This document shows, piece by piece, positions 33,784 to 42,900 of a stretch of 64,000 nucleotides of DNA (position 1 is its first letter; every line of letters starts with the position of its first letter). The notes under the pieces were generated by a model. That model made no database searches and had not been told where the DNA came from. It worked only from the letters and a program-made list of their open reading frames with translations. The translations under genes were made by a program, and so were the position numbers. The DNA is from Bradyrhizobium diazoefficiens (GTDB lineage: Bacteria; Pseudomonadota; Alphaproteobacteria; Rhizobiales; Xanthobacteraceae). The stretch spans positions 186,001 to 250,000 of the forward strand of contig NZ_JAENXS010000003.1 in the NCBI RefSeq assembly GCF_016612535.1. Reading direction: 5' to 3'.

Positions 33784-34917
33784 CTACTTGGCTGGAGCTT
33801 GCGAAACGCGAACTTGCGGGATCTGGGCTTGTGCGACCTGAGCCGGCGGCGCAGGGGCCTGGACCAGGTTCCGGAGGAGGGCATCAGTGTCGACGGGGGC
33901 GGGCGCTTCGTCACGCCTGAGCGAGGAGGTCTGCTCGACCGCAGCCGGGATCGGCGCGGACTGGCTGACGCCCTGCACGGTCACCTGGCCGCGGGCGGTG
34001 ACGACACCGGTCAGCGTACGCTTGGTCTGCAAATTGAGCACGCTCACGGTGTCGCCCTCGGCGCCGCTCTCCATCGCCTTGCCGCGGGTGGTGAGATAGA
34101 TCCCGGGGACCTGGTAGATGACGGTGACGCTCTGGTCGCGCTGCACGAATTCGGGCTTGGCGATGTCGGCGACGCGGATCGGCGTGCCGGCGCGCATCGG
34201 CCGGCGCAGCTGCATGCCGACCGCGCGGTCGCGCAGCGCGGGCTCGCCCGTCACTTCGGCCTTGGGCCGGCGCTCCTGTGCGACGTCGGAGGATTTCAGC
34301 ATCTCGCTCCGATCGATGTCGCGCGTCAGGACAGCGACCTCGACCGTCTCGATCGCGGTGCCGGTGAAGCGCAGCTTGGTCGGCGCCGGGTTGCTGTCGT
34401 TGCTGATCTCGAAGGCGATGTCGAAGCGGCCGTTACGGGCGTCGTAACGGGTCGCAACCGGCTGCAGCGCACCGGTGTTGGAGGCATCGAGCCGCATGTC
34501 GGAAACGCCACGGTCGAAGGTCACGGTGATGTTGGCGGCCTCGCCAAGGCCGAAGCGGCGCTCGAGCGCGGAGGCGACCGCGTTTTCGAGATCCTTGTTG
34601 GCGAGCGTGCGGGCAAGCCGCGTGACCTGAACTTCCCTGATGTCGCCGGTCATCACGCCGATCACCTGCTTGGCGCGGAGTACGCTCAGGACCTGGGCGA
34701 CCGGCAGTGCGCCGGTGGTGCCGAGGTCGGGCGAGCGATAGACCGGGATCAGCGCGGCCGAGCCGGCATTGTCGACGAGATCGCCGACCCGAACCACATC
34801 CGAGCTGACGGTGACGCTGGCGCGCAGCGTCGGCGTGGCGATGCCGTCGTCGGCGGCCTGCGCCGGCAGCGCCAGCGCGAGCAGGACGGAGAGGGTGACG
34901 AGCGTGGTGCGGATCAT
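33784..34917 (-). CDS. flgA: P-ring assembly chaperone FlgA, extended form
   Basis: Periplasmic chaperone for FlgI assembly. The N-terminal hydrophobic stretch and ALPAQAADDG give a clear Sec signal. The C-terminal SAF domain is visible (SEMLKSSDVAQERR, then GMQLRRPMRAGTPIRVADI and VTVIYQVPGIYLTTRG). At 377 residues it is longer than enteric FlgA (about 220); the extra N-terminal domain (VGDLVDNAG, SPDLGTTG) is usual in alphaproteobacteria. The ATG at 34917 was chosen because GAGG lies eight bases before it; two earlier candidates are too close to that site. The C-terminal tail is rich in Ala/Pro/Gln. Confidence 0.9.
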   Translation of the reverse strand: MIRTTLVTLSVLLALALPAQAADDGIATPTLRASVTVSSDVVRVGDLVDNAGSAALIPVYRSPDLGTTGALPVAQVLSVLRAKQVIGVMTGDIREVQVTRLARTLANKDLENAVASALERRFGLGEAANITVTFDRGVSDMRLDASNTGALQPVATRYDARNGRFDIAFEISNDSNPAPTKLRFTGTAIETVEVAVLTRDIDRSEMLKSSDVAQERRPKAEVTGEPALRDRAVGMQLRRPMRAGTPIRVADIAKPEFVQRDQSVTVIYQVPGIYLTTRGKAMESGAEGDTVSVLNLQTKRTLTGVVTARGQVTVQGVSQSAPIPAAVEQTSSLRRDEAPAPVDTDALLRNLVQAPAPPAQVAQAQIPQVRVSQAPAK

Positions 34918-34927
34918 GGTCATCACC

Positions 34928-35716
34928 TCAGCGGAACAGCGCCGTGGTCGATTGCATCATCTGGTCGGCGGCGCTGATGACCTTGGCGTTCATCTCGTAG
35001 GCGCGCTGCGCGGCGATCAGATCGCTCATCTCGGAGACGACGTCGACATTGGCCTGCTCGAGGCTGCCCTGCGTGATCTTGCCGTAGCCTTCCGAGTTCG
35101 CGGTGCCGTCCTGGGGCGCGCCCGACGAGGTCGTTTCGGTGAACTGGTTGCTGCCGACCGGCTGCAGGCCCGCTTTATTGATGAAACGGGTCACGCCGAT
35201 CTGGCCGAGAACGGTGTTGCTCGACGAGCCCGGCAGCGTCACGGTGACCTGACCCTGCTCGTTCACGGTGATGCCCGAGGCGTTGTTCGGGATCGTGATG
35301 GTCGGCTGCACCGGGTTGCCCTGCGCAGTGACGACGCGGCCCTGATTGTCCATCTGGAAGGTGCCGTCGCGGGTGTACTGGTAGGTGCCGTCAGGCATCA
35401 GGATCTTGAAGAAGCCTTCGCCTGACATCGCGAGGTCGAGGTCGTTGCCGGTCTGCGACAGCGTGCCCTGCGTCATGCTGCGGGGGGTGCCGACGGTCTT
35501 GACACCGCCGCCGATGTCGACGCCGACCGGCAGAATGGTGCCCTGGTCGGACGCCTGGGCGCCGACGCGGCGGACGTGCTCGTAGATCAGGTCCTGGAAC
35601 GCCGCCGTCTGCTTCTTGAAGCCGGTGGTGCGCAAGTTGGCGATGTTGTTGGAGATCACCTGAACGTTGAGTTCCTGTGCCGCCATTCCGGTCGCTGCGG
35701 TGTGAAGTGCCTGCAT
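34928..35716 (-). CDS. flgG: Distal rod protein FlgG
   Basis: Main component of the distal rod, 262 residues, the usual length. It starts MQALHTAATGMAAQELNVQV and has ISNNIANLRTTGFKKQTAAF, TYQYTRDGTFQMDNQGRVVT and the C-terminal VDVVSEMSDLIAAQRAYEMN, all characteristic. It lies 16 bases after flgF and 10 bases before flgA in the same operon. Confidence 0.96.
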   Translation of the reverse strand: MQALHTAATGMAAQELNVQVISNNIANLRTTGFKKQTAAFQDLIYEHVRRVGAQASDQGTILPVGVDIGGGVKTVGTPRSMTQGTLSQTGNDLDLAMSGEGFFKILMPDGTYQYTRDGTFQMDNQGRVVTAQGNPVQPTITIPNNASGITVNEQGQVTVTLPGSSSNTVLGQIGVTRFINKAGLQPVGSNQFTETTSSGAPQDGTANSEGYGKITQGSLEQANVDVVSEMSDLIAAQRAYEMNAKVISAADQMMQSTTALFR

Positions 35717-35732
35717 GTCAGTTTTCCTTCAA

Positions 35733-36494
35733 TCAGGCCGGAACGTCGGCGAGCTTCTCGATCGCCGATTTGTGGAGGTCGCTCTGCTGCTGGAGCAGGT
35801 TGGCGATCGCGGTGTAGCTGCGCATCACCTCGACCATGCGGCTCATCTCGCCGACCGAATTCACGTTCGACTTCTCGACGTAGCCCTGCTGCACGGTGGA
35901 CTTGGAGTCGGTCTGCTGGTTGGCGGAGCCGGCGCTGTAGAGATTGGCGCCGAGCTTGGTCAGCTTGGCCGGATCGTCGAACGTCACCATGCGGATCTTG
36001 CCGCGGATCGAGTCGGTCTTGGCCGTGCCTTCGAGCACGGTGACGGTGCCGTCGGGGGCGACGTTGATGTCGTGGTCGGTCGGCTGGAAAACGATCGGGC
36101 CGCCGGTGCCGAGCACGAGATTGCCGTCGGATGTCATGAGCTGGCCGGTGCTGCTGAGCGCGAACTTGCCGTCGCGGGTGTAGCGCTCGGCGCCGTTGGC
36201 CTGCACCGCGAAGAACGCGTTGCCGTTGATCGCCATGTCGAGCGGGTTGTTGGTCGCTTCCATCGGCCCCTGGCCGACGTCGCGGTAGGTGCCGCGGTCC
36301 TGCACATAGGAGACCCGGCGGTCGGAGCCGACGAAATTGTCCTCATGCGCGTTCGAATTGAGGTACTCCTCGAACAGCGAATGGTCGGCCTTGAAGCCGT
36401 TGGTGTTGACGTTGGCGACGTTGTTGGCGATGACATCCATCTGCCGTTCCAACGTCATCTGCCGCGACAAGCCGATCAGAAGCGCATTCTGCAT
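35733..36494 (-). CDS. flgF: Proximal rod protein FlgF
   Basis: Proximal rod subunit, 253 residues. It starts MQNALLIGLSRQMTLERQMD, followed by IANNVANVNTNGFKADHSLF, a YTRDGKFALS segment and a C-terminal VEKSNVNSVGEMSRMVEVMR. The start at 36494 gives the family length; an upstream in-frame codon at 36626 would add 44 unrelated residues. It is the first gene of flgF-flgG-flgA-flgH, divergent from fliL. Confidence 0.94.
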   Translation of the reverse strand: MQNALLIGLSRQMTLERQMDVIANNVANVNTNGFKADHSLFEEYLNSNAHEDNFVGSDRRVSYVQDRGTYRDVGQGPMEATNNPLDMAINGNAFFAVQANGAERYTRDGKFALSSTGQLMTSDGNLVLGTGGPIVFQPTDHDINVAPDGTVTVLEGTAKTDSIRGKIRMVTFDDPAKLTKLGANLYSAGSANQQTDSKSTVQQGYVEKSNVNSVGEMSRMVEVMRSYTAIANLLQQQSDLHKSAIEKLADVPA

Positions 36495-36683
36495 CGGTCG
36501 ATCTCCCCTGCTTGAGATCCGCCATTTCGCTCTCCCAAGCGCCTTGGCCGATCCCGTGAACGAGATCGTCGGGTTCTCCCAAACCGTTCGGTCTCGGCCC
36601 TCTCTCAGCGAAAGTCGTGCCAACACAAAAAGGCGTGCAACTACAGTTTGTTATCTATTTTTTGGCGGTGCCGGCGGGGGGCA

Positions 36684-36702
36684 GAAAGGTTCTGTTAGCC
36701 AT
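36684..36702 (+). promoter_or_regulatory. CtrA-like half site 1 in the flgF-fliL divergent region
   Basis: GAAAGGTTCTGTTAGCCAT, a direct repeat of the site 56 bases downstream with two differences. Keeps TTAGCCAT, weak at the 5' half. The 385-base gap 36495-36879 holds these two repeats and no gene. Confidence 0.4.
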
Positions 36703-36739
36703 GTTTGCCCGGCAGATTTTTCCTAGCAGAGGCCCAATC

Positions 36740-36758
36740 GAAAGGTTCCGTTAACCAT
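36740..36758 (+). promoter_or_regulatory. CtrA-like half site 2 before fliL
   Basis: GAAAGGTTCCGTTAACCAT carries a perfect TTAACCAT half, 121 bases before the fliL ATG. With the copy upstream it forms a spaced direct repeat. Confidence 0.5.
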
Positions 36759-36879
36759 TATTACCGTAGCGTTTGCAGGTAAGAGGAGCGCTTTGCGCTG
36801 GGGCATTTGTATCGCGTCACTGTCTGCCAGGAGGCTTCGCTCTTTCGACCCTTTATGAGACGAGCGAGCCCGGACGATC

Positions 36880-37380
36880 ATGGCAGAAAATGAAGCGGAA
36901 GGCGGCGCAGCTGCCGAAGGCGCGGAAGGCACTGCCCCCAAAAGCAAGTTCAAGCTGATCCTGATCATTGTCGGCGCGCTGGTCGTGCTTGGAGGCGGTG
37001 CCGCGACCTGGTTCCTGTTCTTCCGCCATGGCGAGGACGAGCACCATGCCGAGGCGGCGCCCCCGCCGAAGCCGCCGGTATTCGTCGAAGTGCCCGACAT
37101 GATGGTCAACCTCGCCGGCGCGCCCGGCGAACGCGTGCAATATCTGAAGCTCAAGATCGTGCTCGAGCTGAAGGAAGAGAAGCAGGTCGAGGCGATCAAG
37201 CCGACGATGCCGCGCGTCACCGACATCTTCCAGACCTACGTGCGCGAGCTCCGCTCCTCCGACCTCAACGGCTCCGCCGGCATCTTCCGTCTCAAGGAAG
37301 AGCTGACCAAGCGCGTCAACGCCGCGGTCGCACCGGTGCAGGTCAGCGCGGTGCTGTTCAAGGAAGTCGTGCTCCAGTGA
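36880..37380 (+). CDS. fliL: Flagellar basal-body protein FliL
   Basis: Inner-membrane protein next to the stator that supports motor torque. The 166-residue product has a short acidic cytoplasmic N-terminus, one membrane segment (about 24-48, LILIIVGALVVLGGGAA) and a periplasmic domain containing FVEVPDMMVNLAGAPGERVQ, YLKLKIVLELKEEKQ and a C-terminal VSAVLFKEVVLQ. It begins the rightward operon fliL-fliM-DUF6468-motE; fliM follows by 30 bases. Confidence 0.94.
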   Translation: MAENEAEGGAAAEGAEGTAPKSKFKLILIIVGALVVLGGGAATWFLFFRHGEDEHHAEAAPPPKPPVFVEVPDMMVNLAGAPGERVQYLKLKIVLELKEEKQVEAIKPTMPRVTDIFQTYVRELRSSDLNGSAGIFRLKEELTKRVNAAVAPVQVSAVLFKEVVLQ

Positions 37381-37410
37381 GGACGCTGCGGAAGGGTACG
37401 GGCTAGCGTC

Positions 37411-38613
37411 ATGGCCGGCAACGAGCAGATGGACCAGGATGCGATTGCCGCCCAATGGGAGGCGTCGCTTGATTCCGAGGATCCCGCGGAGGCCGCTAAG
37501 GCTGCTGCCGAAAACGAACTATCGGAGACCATGGCCCTTCAATGGGCGGCCATGGTCGAGGATGGCAGCCGCGATCTCGGCAACGGCAAGAACTCCGGCG
37601 AGCGGGTGCTGTCGCAGGAGGAGATCGACAATCTCCTCGGCTTCGCCGTCGGCGACGTCACGCTCGACGACCATTCCGGCATCCGCGCGATCATCGATTC
37701 GGCGATGGTCTCCTACGAGCGTCTGCCGATGCTCGAAATCGTCTTCGACCGCCTGGTGCGGTTGCTGACGACGTCCTTGCGCAATTTCACCTCCGACAAC
37801 GTCGAAGTCTCGCTCGACCGCATCACCTCGGTGCGCTTCGGCGACTACATGAACTCGATCCCGCTGCCGGCCGTGCTCTCGGTGTTCAAGGCCGAGGAGT
37901 GGGACAATTTCGGCATGGCGACGGTCGATTCCAACCTGATCTACTCGATGATCGACGTGCTGCTCGGCGGCCGCCGCGGCTCGAGCCAGCTGCGCATCGA
38001 GGGCCGGCCCTACACCACGATCGAGACCGAGCTGGTCAAGCGGCTGGTCGAGGTCGTGCTGGCCGATGCCGAGCAGGCGTTCCGGCCGCTGTCGCCGGTG
38101 ACCTTCACGATCGACCGGCTGGAGACCAATCCGCGTTTCGCCGCGATCAGCCGCCCGGCCAATGCCGCCATCCTGGTGCGCCTGCGCATCGACATGGAAG
38201 ATCGCGGCGGCAACATCGAGCTGCTGCTTCCCTACGCGACCATCGAACCGATCCGGGCCGTTCTGCTCCAGATGTTCATGGGCGAAAAATTCGGCCGCGA
38301 CCCGATCTGGGAAGGCCATTTCGCCACCGAGATCGTCCAGGCCGAGATCGCCGTCGACGCCGTGCTCTATGAGGCCGACATTCCGCTCAAGCAGCTGATG
38401 CGGCTGAAGGTCGGCGATACGCTGCCGCTGGACATGCGCGCCGATGCCAACGTCACCGTGCGCTGCGGCGACGTCACGATCACCGAAGGACGCATGGGCC
38501 GGGTCGGCGACCGCGTCGCGATCCGCGTGACGAAACCCTTGCGCAAGCCAAGTACGACACTTGCGATGTTCGAGAAGGTGGACGAACAGAACAAGCTGAT
38601 GGAGGCCCCATGA
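37411..38613 (+). CDS. fliM: Flagellar motor switch protein FliM, with long N-terminus
   Basis: C-ring switch protein, 400 residues. The CheY-binding motif EIDNLL (71-76) is present but sits after a 70-residue extension, rather than at the extreme N-terminus as in enteric FliM. The extension has two similar short helices, DAIAAQWEASLDSED and TMALQWAAMVEDG. The CheC-like middle domain (IIDSAMVSYERLPMLEIVFD, then FGDYMNSIPLPAVLSVF and LIYSMIDVLLGGRRG) and the C-terminal FliN-like domain (LKVGDTLPLDMRADANVTVR, then KPLRKP) are intact. The last four bases overlap the DUF6468 gene (ATGA). Confidence 0.95.
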   Translation: MAGNEQMDQDAIAAQWEASLDSEDPAEAAKAAAENELSETMALQWAAMVEDGSRDLGNGKNSGERVLSQEEIDNLLGFAVGDVTLDDHSGIRAIIDSAMVSYERLPMLEIVFDRLVRLLTTSLRNFTSDNVEVSLDRITSVRFGDYMNSIPLPAVLSVFKAEEWDNFGMATVDSNLIYSMIDVLLGGRRGSSQLRIEGRPYTTIETELVKRLVEVVLADAEQAFRPLSPVTFTIDRLETNPRFAAISRPANAAILVRLRIDMEDRGGNIELLLPYATIEPIRAVLLQMFMGEKFGRDPIWEGHFATEIVQAEIAVDAVLYEADIPLKQLMRLKVGDTLPLDMRADANVTVRCGDVTITEGRMGRVGDRVAIRVTKPLRKPSTTLAMFEKVDEQNKLMEAP

Positions 38614-39056
38614 ACCACGCTCTAGGAATGGCGATCGAGACGCTGGTGGCCATCCTGCTGATGCTCACGATCGGCTACTGCATCCTGCTCAACAAGCGGC
38701 TGATGCGGCTGAAGGCGGACGAGCATTCGCTGAAGGCGGTGATCGGCGAGCTGATCACCGCGACCGAGATCGCCGAGCGCGCGATCGGCGGGCTGAAGTT
38801 GGCCGTGCGCGACGTCAACGAGAATCTCGGCAGCCAGTTGACGGCCGCCACGCAGATGTCCGACCAGCTCTACAAGCAGCTCGGCGAAGCCGACAACGTG
38901 GTGCGCCGCCTCTCCAAGATCGCGATTGCGGCGCGTCCGGTGACGAATCCGGAAGCCGCGGCCGCGCCGGTCGCCAAGCCGTCGGCCGCAAAGGCGGTGG
39001 CAGCGGCCGCCGAAGCCTTCTCCGAGCGCCGAAGGTCCAACGGTCTCGCGGCATAA
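38610..39056 (+). CDS. DUF6468 membrane protein of flagellar operons
   Basis: A 148-residue protein with one N-terminal membrane segment (about 8-27, IETLVAILLMLTIGYCILL) then a basic patch (NKRLMRLKADEH), a long helical, coiled-coil-like region (LITATEIAERAIGGLKLAVR, NENLGSQLTAATQMSDQLYK) and an Ala/Pro/Lys tail. It matches the alphaproteobacterial family named DUF6468, found only in flagellar operons; the molecular role is unknown. Translational coupling to fliM by a four-base overlap suggests a function tied to the switch or stator. Confidence 0.82.
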   Translation: MNHALGMAIETLVAILLMLTIGYCILLNKRLMRLKADEHSLKAVIGELITATEIAERAIGGLKLAVRDVNENLGSQLTAATQMSDQLYKQLGEADNVVRRLSKIAIAARPVTNPEAAAAPVAKPSAAKAVAAAAEAFSERRRSNGLAA

Positions 39057-39065
39057 AGTCAGGGT

Positions 39066-39827
39066 ATGAAGTCCTTTCGTAACATCCGCGTCATTCCGGT
39101 CGTCCTGGTTGCGGTCGCAGGCCTCGCCACGCTGAAAGTGGCGGGCCTCGTGATCAATGGCGGTTACGTCTTCGATTACCAGCCGGTCAATGTGAAGAAG
39201 TCGTGGGCGCAGGAGAATTTGAACTTCCCGACCGGGCGCGAAGACCCCGACATCACCGGCTCGACCCATGGCGAGCCGAAGGAAGCGCCGAAGCCGGCCG
39301 CGCCCGAGAGCAAGCCCGAGGGCGCACCGGTCAAGATGGACGAGGCCCAGCCGCAGGTCTCGGCCTCGGAGCGCGCGATCCTGGAACGGTTGCAGTCGCG
39401 CCGCCAGGAGATCGAGGCTCGCCAGCGCGAGATCGACATCCGCGAGAGCCTGCTGAAATCGGCCGAGAAGCGCATCGAGACCAAGGTCGAGGAGATGAAG
39501 GCGGTGGAATCCCGCATCTCGACGACCCAGGCCGAGCAGAAGGCCGCCGAGGCCCAGCGCATGAAGGGCCTCGTCACCATGTATGAGGGCATGAAGCCCA
39601 AGGACGCCGCGCGGGTATTCGACCGCCTGGAGATGGGCGTGCTGATCGACATCGCCTCTGCGATCGCCCCGCGAAAAATGTCCGACATCATGGGCCTGAT
39701 GTCGCCGGAGGCTGCCGAGAAACTGACGGTCGAGATGGCGCGCCGCGCCAATGGCGGGACGGACCAGTCCGCCTCCGTCGGCGATCTCCCCAAGATCGAC
39801 GGCAAGCCGACGCAAAAGCCGAATTGA
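39066..39827 (+). CDS. motE: MotE-like periplasmic chaperone
   Basis: A 253-residue protein with an N-terminal signal anchor (about 8-31), a Pro/Glu/Lys-rich linker and a long coiled coil (about 101-180: ERLQSRRQEIEARQREIDIR, VEEMKAVESRISTTQAEQKA). The C-terminal domain contains GMKPKDAARVFDRLEMGVLI and APRKMSDIMGLMSPEAAEKL, the MgtE N-domain-like fold seen in MotE. In Sinorhizobium MotE is a chaperone for the periplasmic motor protein MotC. It follows the DUF6468 gene by nine bases. The symbol is by family resemblance. Confidence 0.78.
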   Translation: MKSFRNIRVIPVVLVAVAGLATLKVAGLVINGGYVFDYQPVNVKKSWAQENLNFPTGREDPDITGSTHGEPKEAPKPAAPESKPEGAPVKMDEAQPQVSASERAILERLQSRRQEIEARQREIDIRESLLKSAEKRIETKVEEMKAVESRISTTQAEQKAAEAQRMKGLVTMYEGMKPKDAARVFDRLEMGVLIDIASAIAPRKMSDIMGLMSPEAAEKLTVEMARRANGGTDQSASVGDLPKIDGKPTQKPN

Positions 39828-39837
39828 GGGCGCATAC

Positions 39838-39852
39838 TTAAGAAGTCCTTAA
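39838..39852 (+). promoter_or_regulatory. CtrA-type box before the large repeat protein
   Basis: TTAA-N7-TTAA between motE and the next gene, 77 bases before its ATG. Lacks the CCAT extension seen at other sites in this window. Confidence 0.5.
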
Positions 39853-39929
39853 TTGGCAAAACCTACATTCGAAGGCATCGGCCGGCATCAGTGCTGGCGT
39901 TGACCGTTGAAACGGAAGAAGTGCCGCCA

Positions 39930-42900
39930 ATGGCGCGAGAGGCTGCCGCTGGATTTGTGTCGCGAGCCCGCGCCCTGGCGCTGGGATGGCGGCGTCATGT
40001 CCGCAGCGTGTCGGTGCTGGCAGCCTGCCTCCTGATCGGTCTTGGCGCCGCCCGCGCGGCCGATCCGGTCCGGGGCGAGGCGAGTTTTTCGGCCAGCGGC
40101 GGCTTTGCCCGCCTCGTGATCAAGCTCGGCGAAGATATTCCCTCCGAGGTGACGACCGCCGGCTCCATCCTCATCATCCGTTTCGACCGCCCCGTCGACG
40201 TTCCCGTCGATCGCGTGCCGGAAGGCGCGCCCGATTACGTCAACTCGGCCCGGCGCGACCCCGATGGCGGCGCGATCAGGCTGTCGCTGGCGCGCCGCGT
40301 CACCGTCAACACCATGAATGCCGGCGAGCGCACCTTCGTCGACCTGCTGCCGGAAGGCTGGAAGGGTCCGCCGCCGAGCCTGCCGATGGACGTGGTGAAA
40401 GAGCTCGCCGAACGCGCGCGTGCGGCCGAGCGCGCGCTACGCGCCCAACGCGCCGCAGCCGAGACCAGGAAGCGGCCGCCGATCCGCGTACGCGCCTCGG
40501 TGCAGCCGACCTTCGTGCGCTTCGTGTTCGAGATGCCCGACGGCGTCGGTGTCTCCTCCGTGCTCAACGAGCAGAAGCTGACGCTCGCCTTCAACGCCAA
40601 TCTCAGCTTCGACCTCGCCGATGCCGTCGTCGCCGCACCTCCGAACGTCGCTTCGATCAAGCAGAAGGCCGACATCGACCAGACGTCGGTCGAGATCTTG
40701 CTGATCGGCGATTCCGACGTGCACTCGTTCCGCGACGACAAGAACTACGTCGTCGACGTTGCGTTCCAGCCGGACAAGGGCAAGGCCGCCGCGACGCCGG
40801 AAGCCGCAATCGCGCAGGTCCAGTCTGGCGGTCATGGTTCGGCGCGGGCTGCGGAGAGACCGGCGGCCGCGAAGCCGAAGGACACCCACAGTGAGATCAC
40901 GCCGCCGACCTCGGAGACGATCGCGCGCGAAGCCAAGATCGAGGTCAAGCCCGAGGTGAAGTCGGAAGCGAAGCCGGAAGCGTCCGCTCCGATGCCGCCG
41001 GCCGAGGCGCGGAAGCCGGCCCCGGCGGTTGCGATGCCCGTGACCGAAGCCCCGCACGCGGTCGAAGCGCCCAAGGACGTGCCCAAGGAAGCGACTAAGA
41101 AAGCGACTAAGGAAGCGACTAAGGAGGTCGTAGAGGAAGCGGCCAAGGAACTGGTCAAGGATGTTCCGAAAGTGGCGGAGGCGCAGGCAGCACCGCCGCC
41201 TCCCGCGGCGAGCGTCGATGCGCGGCGCGACAGCGACGGCCTGCGCGTGACATTCCCGATTCCTGTCGCCACGCCCGCCGCAGCGTTCCGCCGCGGCGAC
41301 ACGGTGTGGCTGGTGTTCGACTCGCCGAAGCCGATCGACGTCGAGGCGATCCGCACAAGGGGCGGCGCGATGATCGGCGAGGTCAGCCGCATGCCGCTCG
41401 AGAAGGGGCAGGCGGTGCGCATCCGTCTCACCCGTCCGCTGGTCTATTCGCTGACCAGCGAGGAGGTCGGCAAGGAGACCAATTGGCTGCTCACCCTCGC
41501 CGACAAGATCCAGGCGACGCCGCTGCCGCTGATGATATCGCGCAACATCACCGATCCCGCGCTCGCCAACATCGCCATCCCCTTTGCCAATCCGGGCCAG
41601 CTGCACAAGCTCAGCGATCCCGACGCCGGCGACATGCTCTATGTCGTCACTGCACAGCGGCCGGTGCGCGGCTTCATTAAGCGGCAGGATCTTGTCGATC
41701 TCTCGCTGCTGGAATCCGCCCACGGCATCGCGATCCGGCCGAACTCCGACGAGGTCGGCGTGGAGGTCGGATCGGACAAGGTCATTCTCGGCAAGAAGGG
41801 CGGCCTGACGTTGTCGCCGGTCGACGTCTCGGCCGAGCGGGCACCGACCGCGGTGCGGCCGGTCTTCAATCCCGAGGGCTGGCGCAAGGGCCAGGCGGAG
41901 GATTTCTGGACGCGCCAGAGCGATCTGATCATGGCGATCTCGGCCGTCGAGCCAGCGCAGCGTTCGCTGCCGCGGCTCGATCTCGCGCAGTTCTACATGT
42001 CGCGCGCGATGTATTACGAAGCCAAGTCCGTGACCGAACTGATGCTGACCGATCCCCTCAACAAGGAGGAGAGCAGTGCGCTGATCATCCACGCGATCGC
42101 GAGCATCCTGATCGGACGGCCGGCCCAGGGCCTGAAGGACCTGGCCAATCCCGTGATCGGCAACAGTCACGATTCCCAGCTCTGGAAGGCGCTCGCCTAT
42201 GCGCGCCAGGGCAAATGGGCGGACGCCCGCGAGAAATTCAAGAACGTCGAATTCGCCATCGCCTCGTTGCCGCTCGACATCCAGCGGATCGTGACGATGG
42301 ACGCGATGCGCGCCTCGCTCGAGGTGAAGGACTATGCCGGCGCCTCCAAGCGCCGCGGCGAGATCGAGGTGGTCGGCGTCTCGCCCGAGGCGGCGCCCGG
42401 CTTTGCCGTGCTGCGCGGCCGGCTCGCCGAGGCGCTAGGTCACGACAAGGACGCGCTCGACGACTACAAATTCGCGATCGCCTCGAACGACCGGCAGGCG
42501 GCGGCCGAGGCCAAGCAGCTCGAGGTCGCGCTGCGGCAGAAGCGCGACGAGATCAGCAAGGAAGACGCGCTGCGCGAGCTCGAAACGCTGTCGATGACCT
42601 GGCGCGGCGATGCGATCGAGGTCAAGACGCTGCAGATGCTGTCGCAGCTTTATTCCGAGAACGGGCGCTATCGTGACGCGCTCACCGCAGCGCGCACCGC
42701 GACCAGGCTCCAGCCGAACGCGGAAGCCTCGCGCCAGGCGCAGGATCTGGCCTCGGACCTGTTCACGCAGATCTTCCTGGGCCCGAAGGGCGACGAGCTG
42801 CCGCCGGTCGAGGCACTCGGGATGTTCTACGAGTTTCGCGAACTGACGCCGATCGGCCGCCGCGGCGACGAGTTGATCCGCCGTCTTGCCGATCGGCTCG

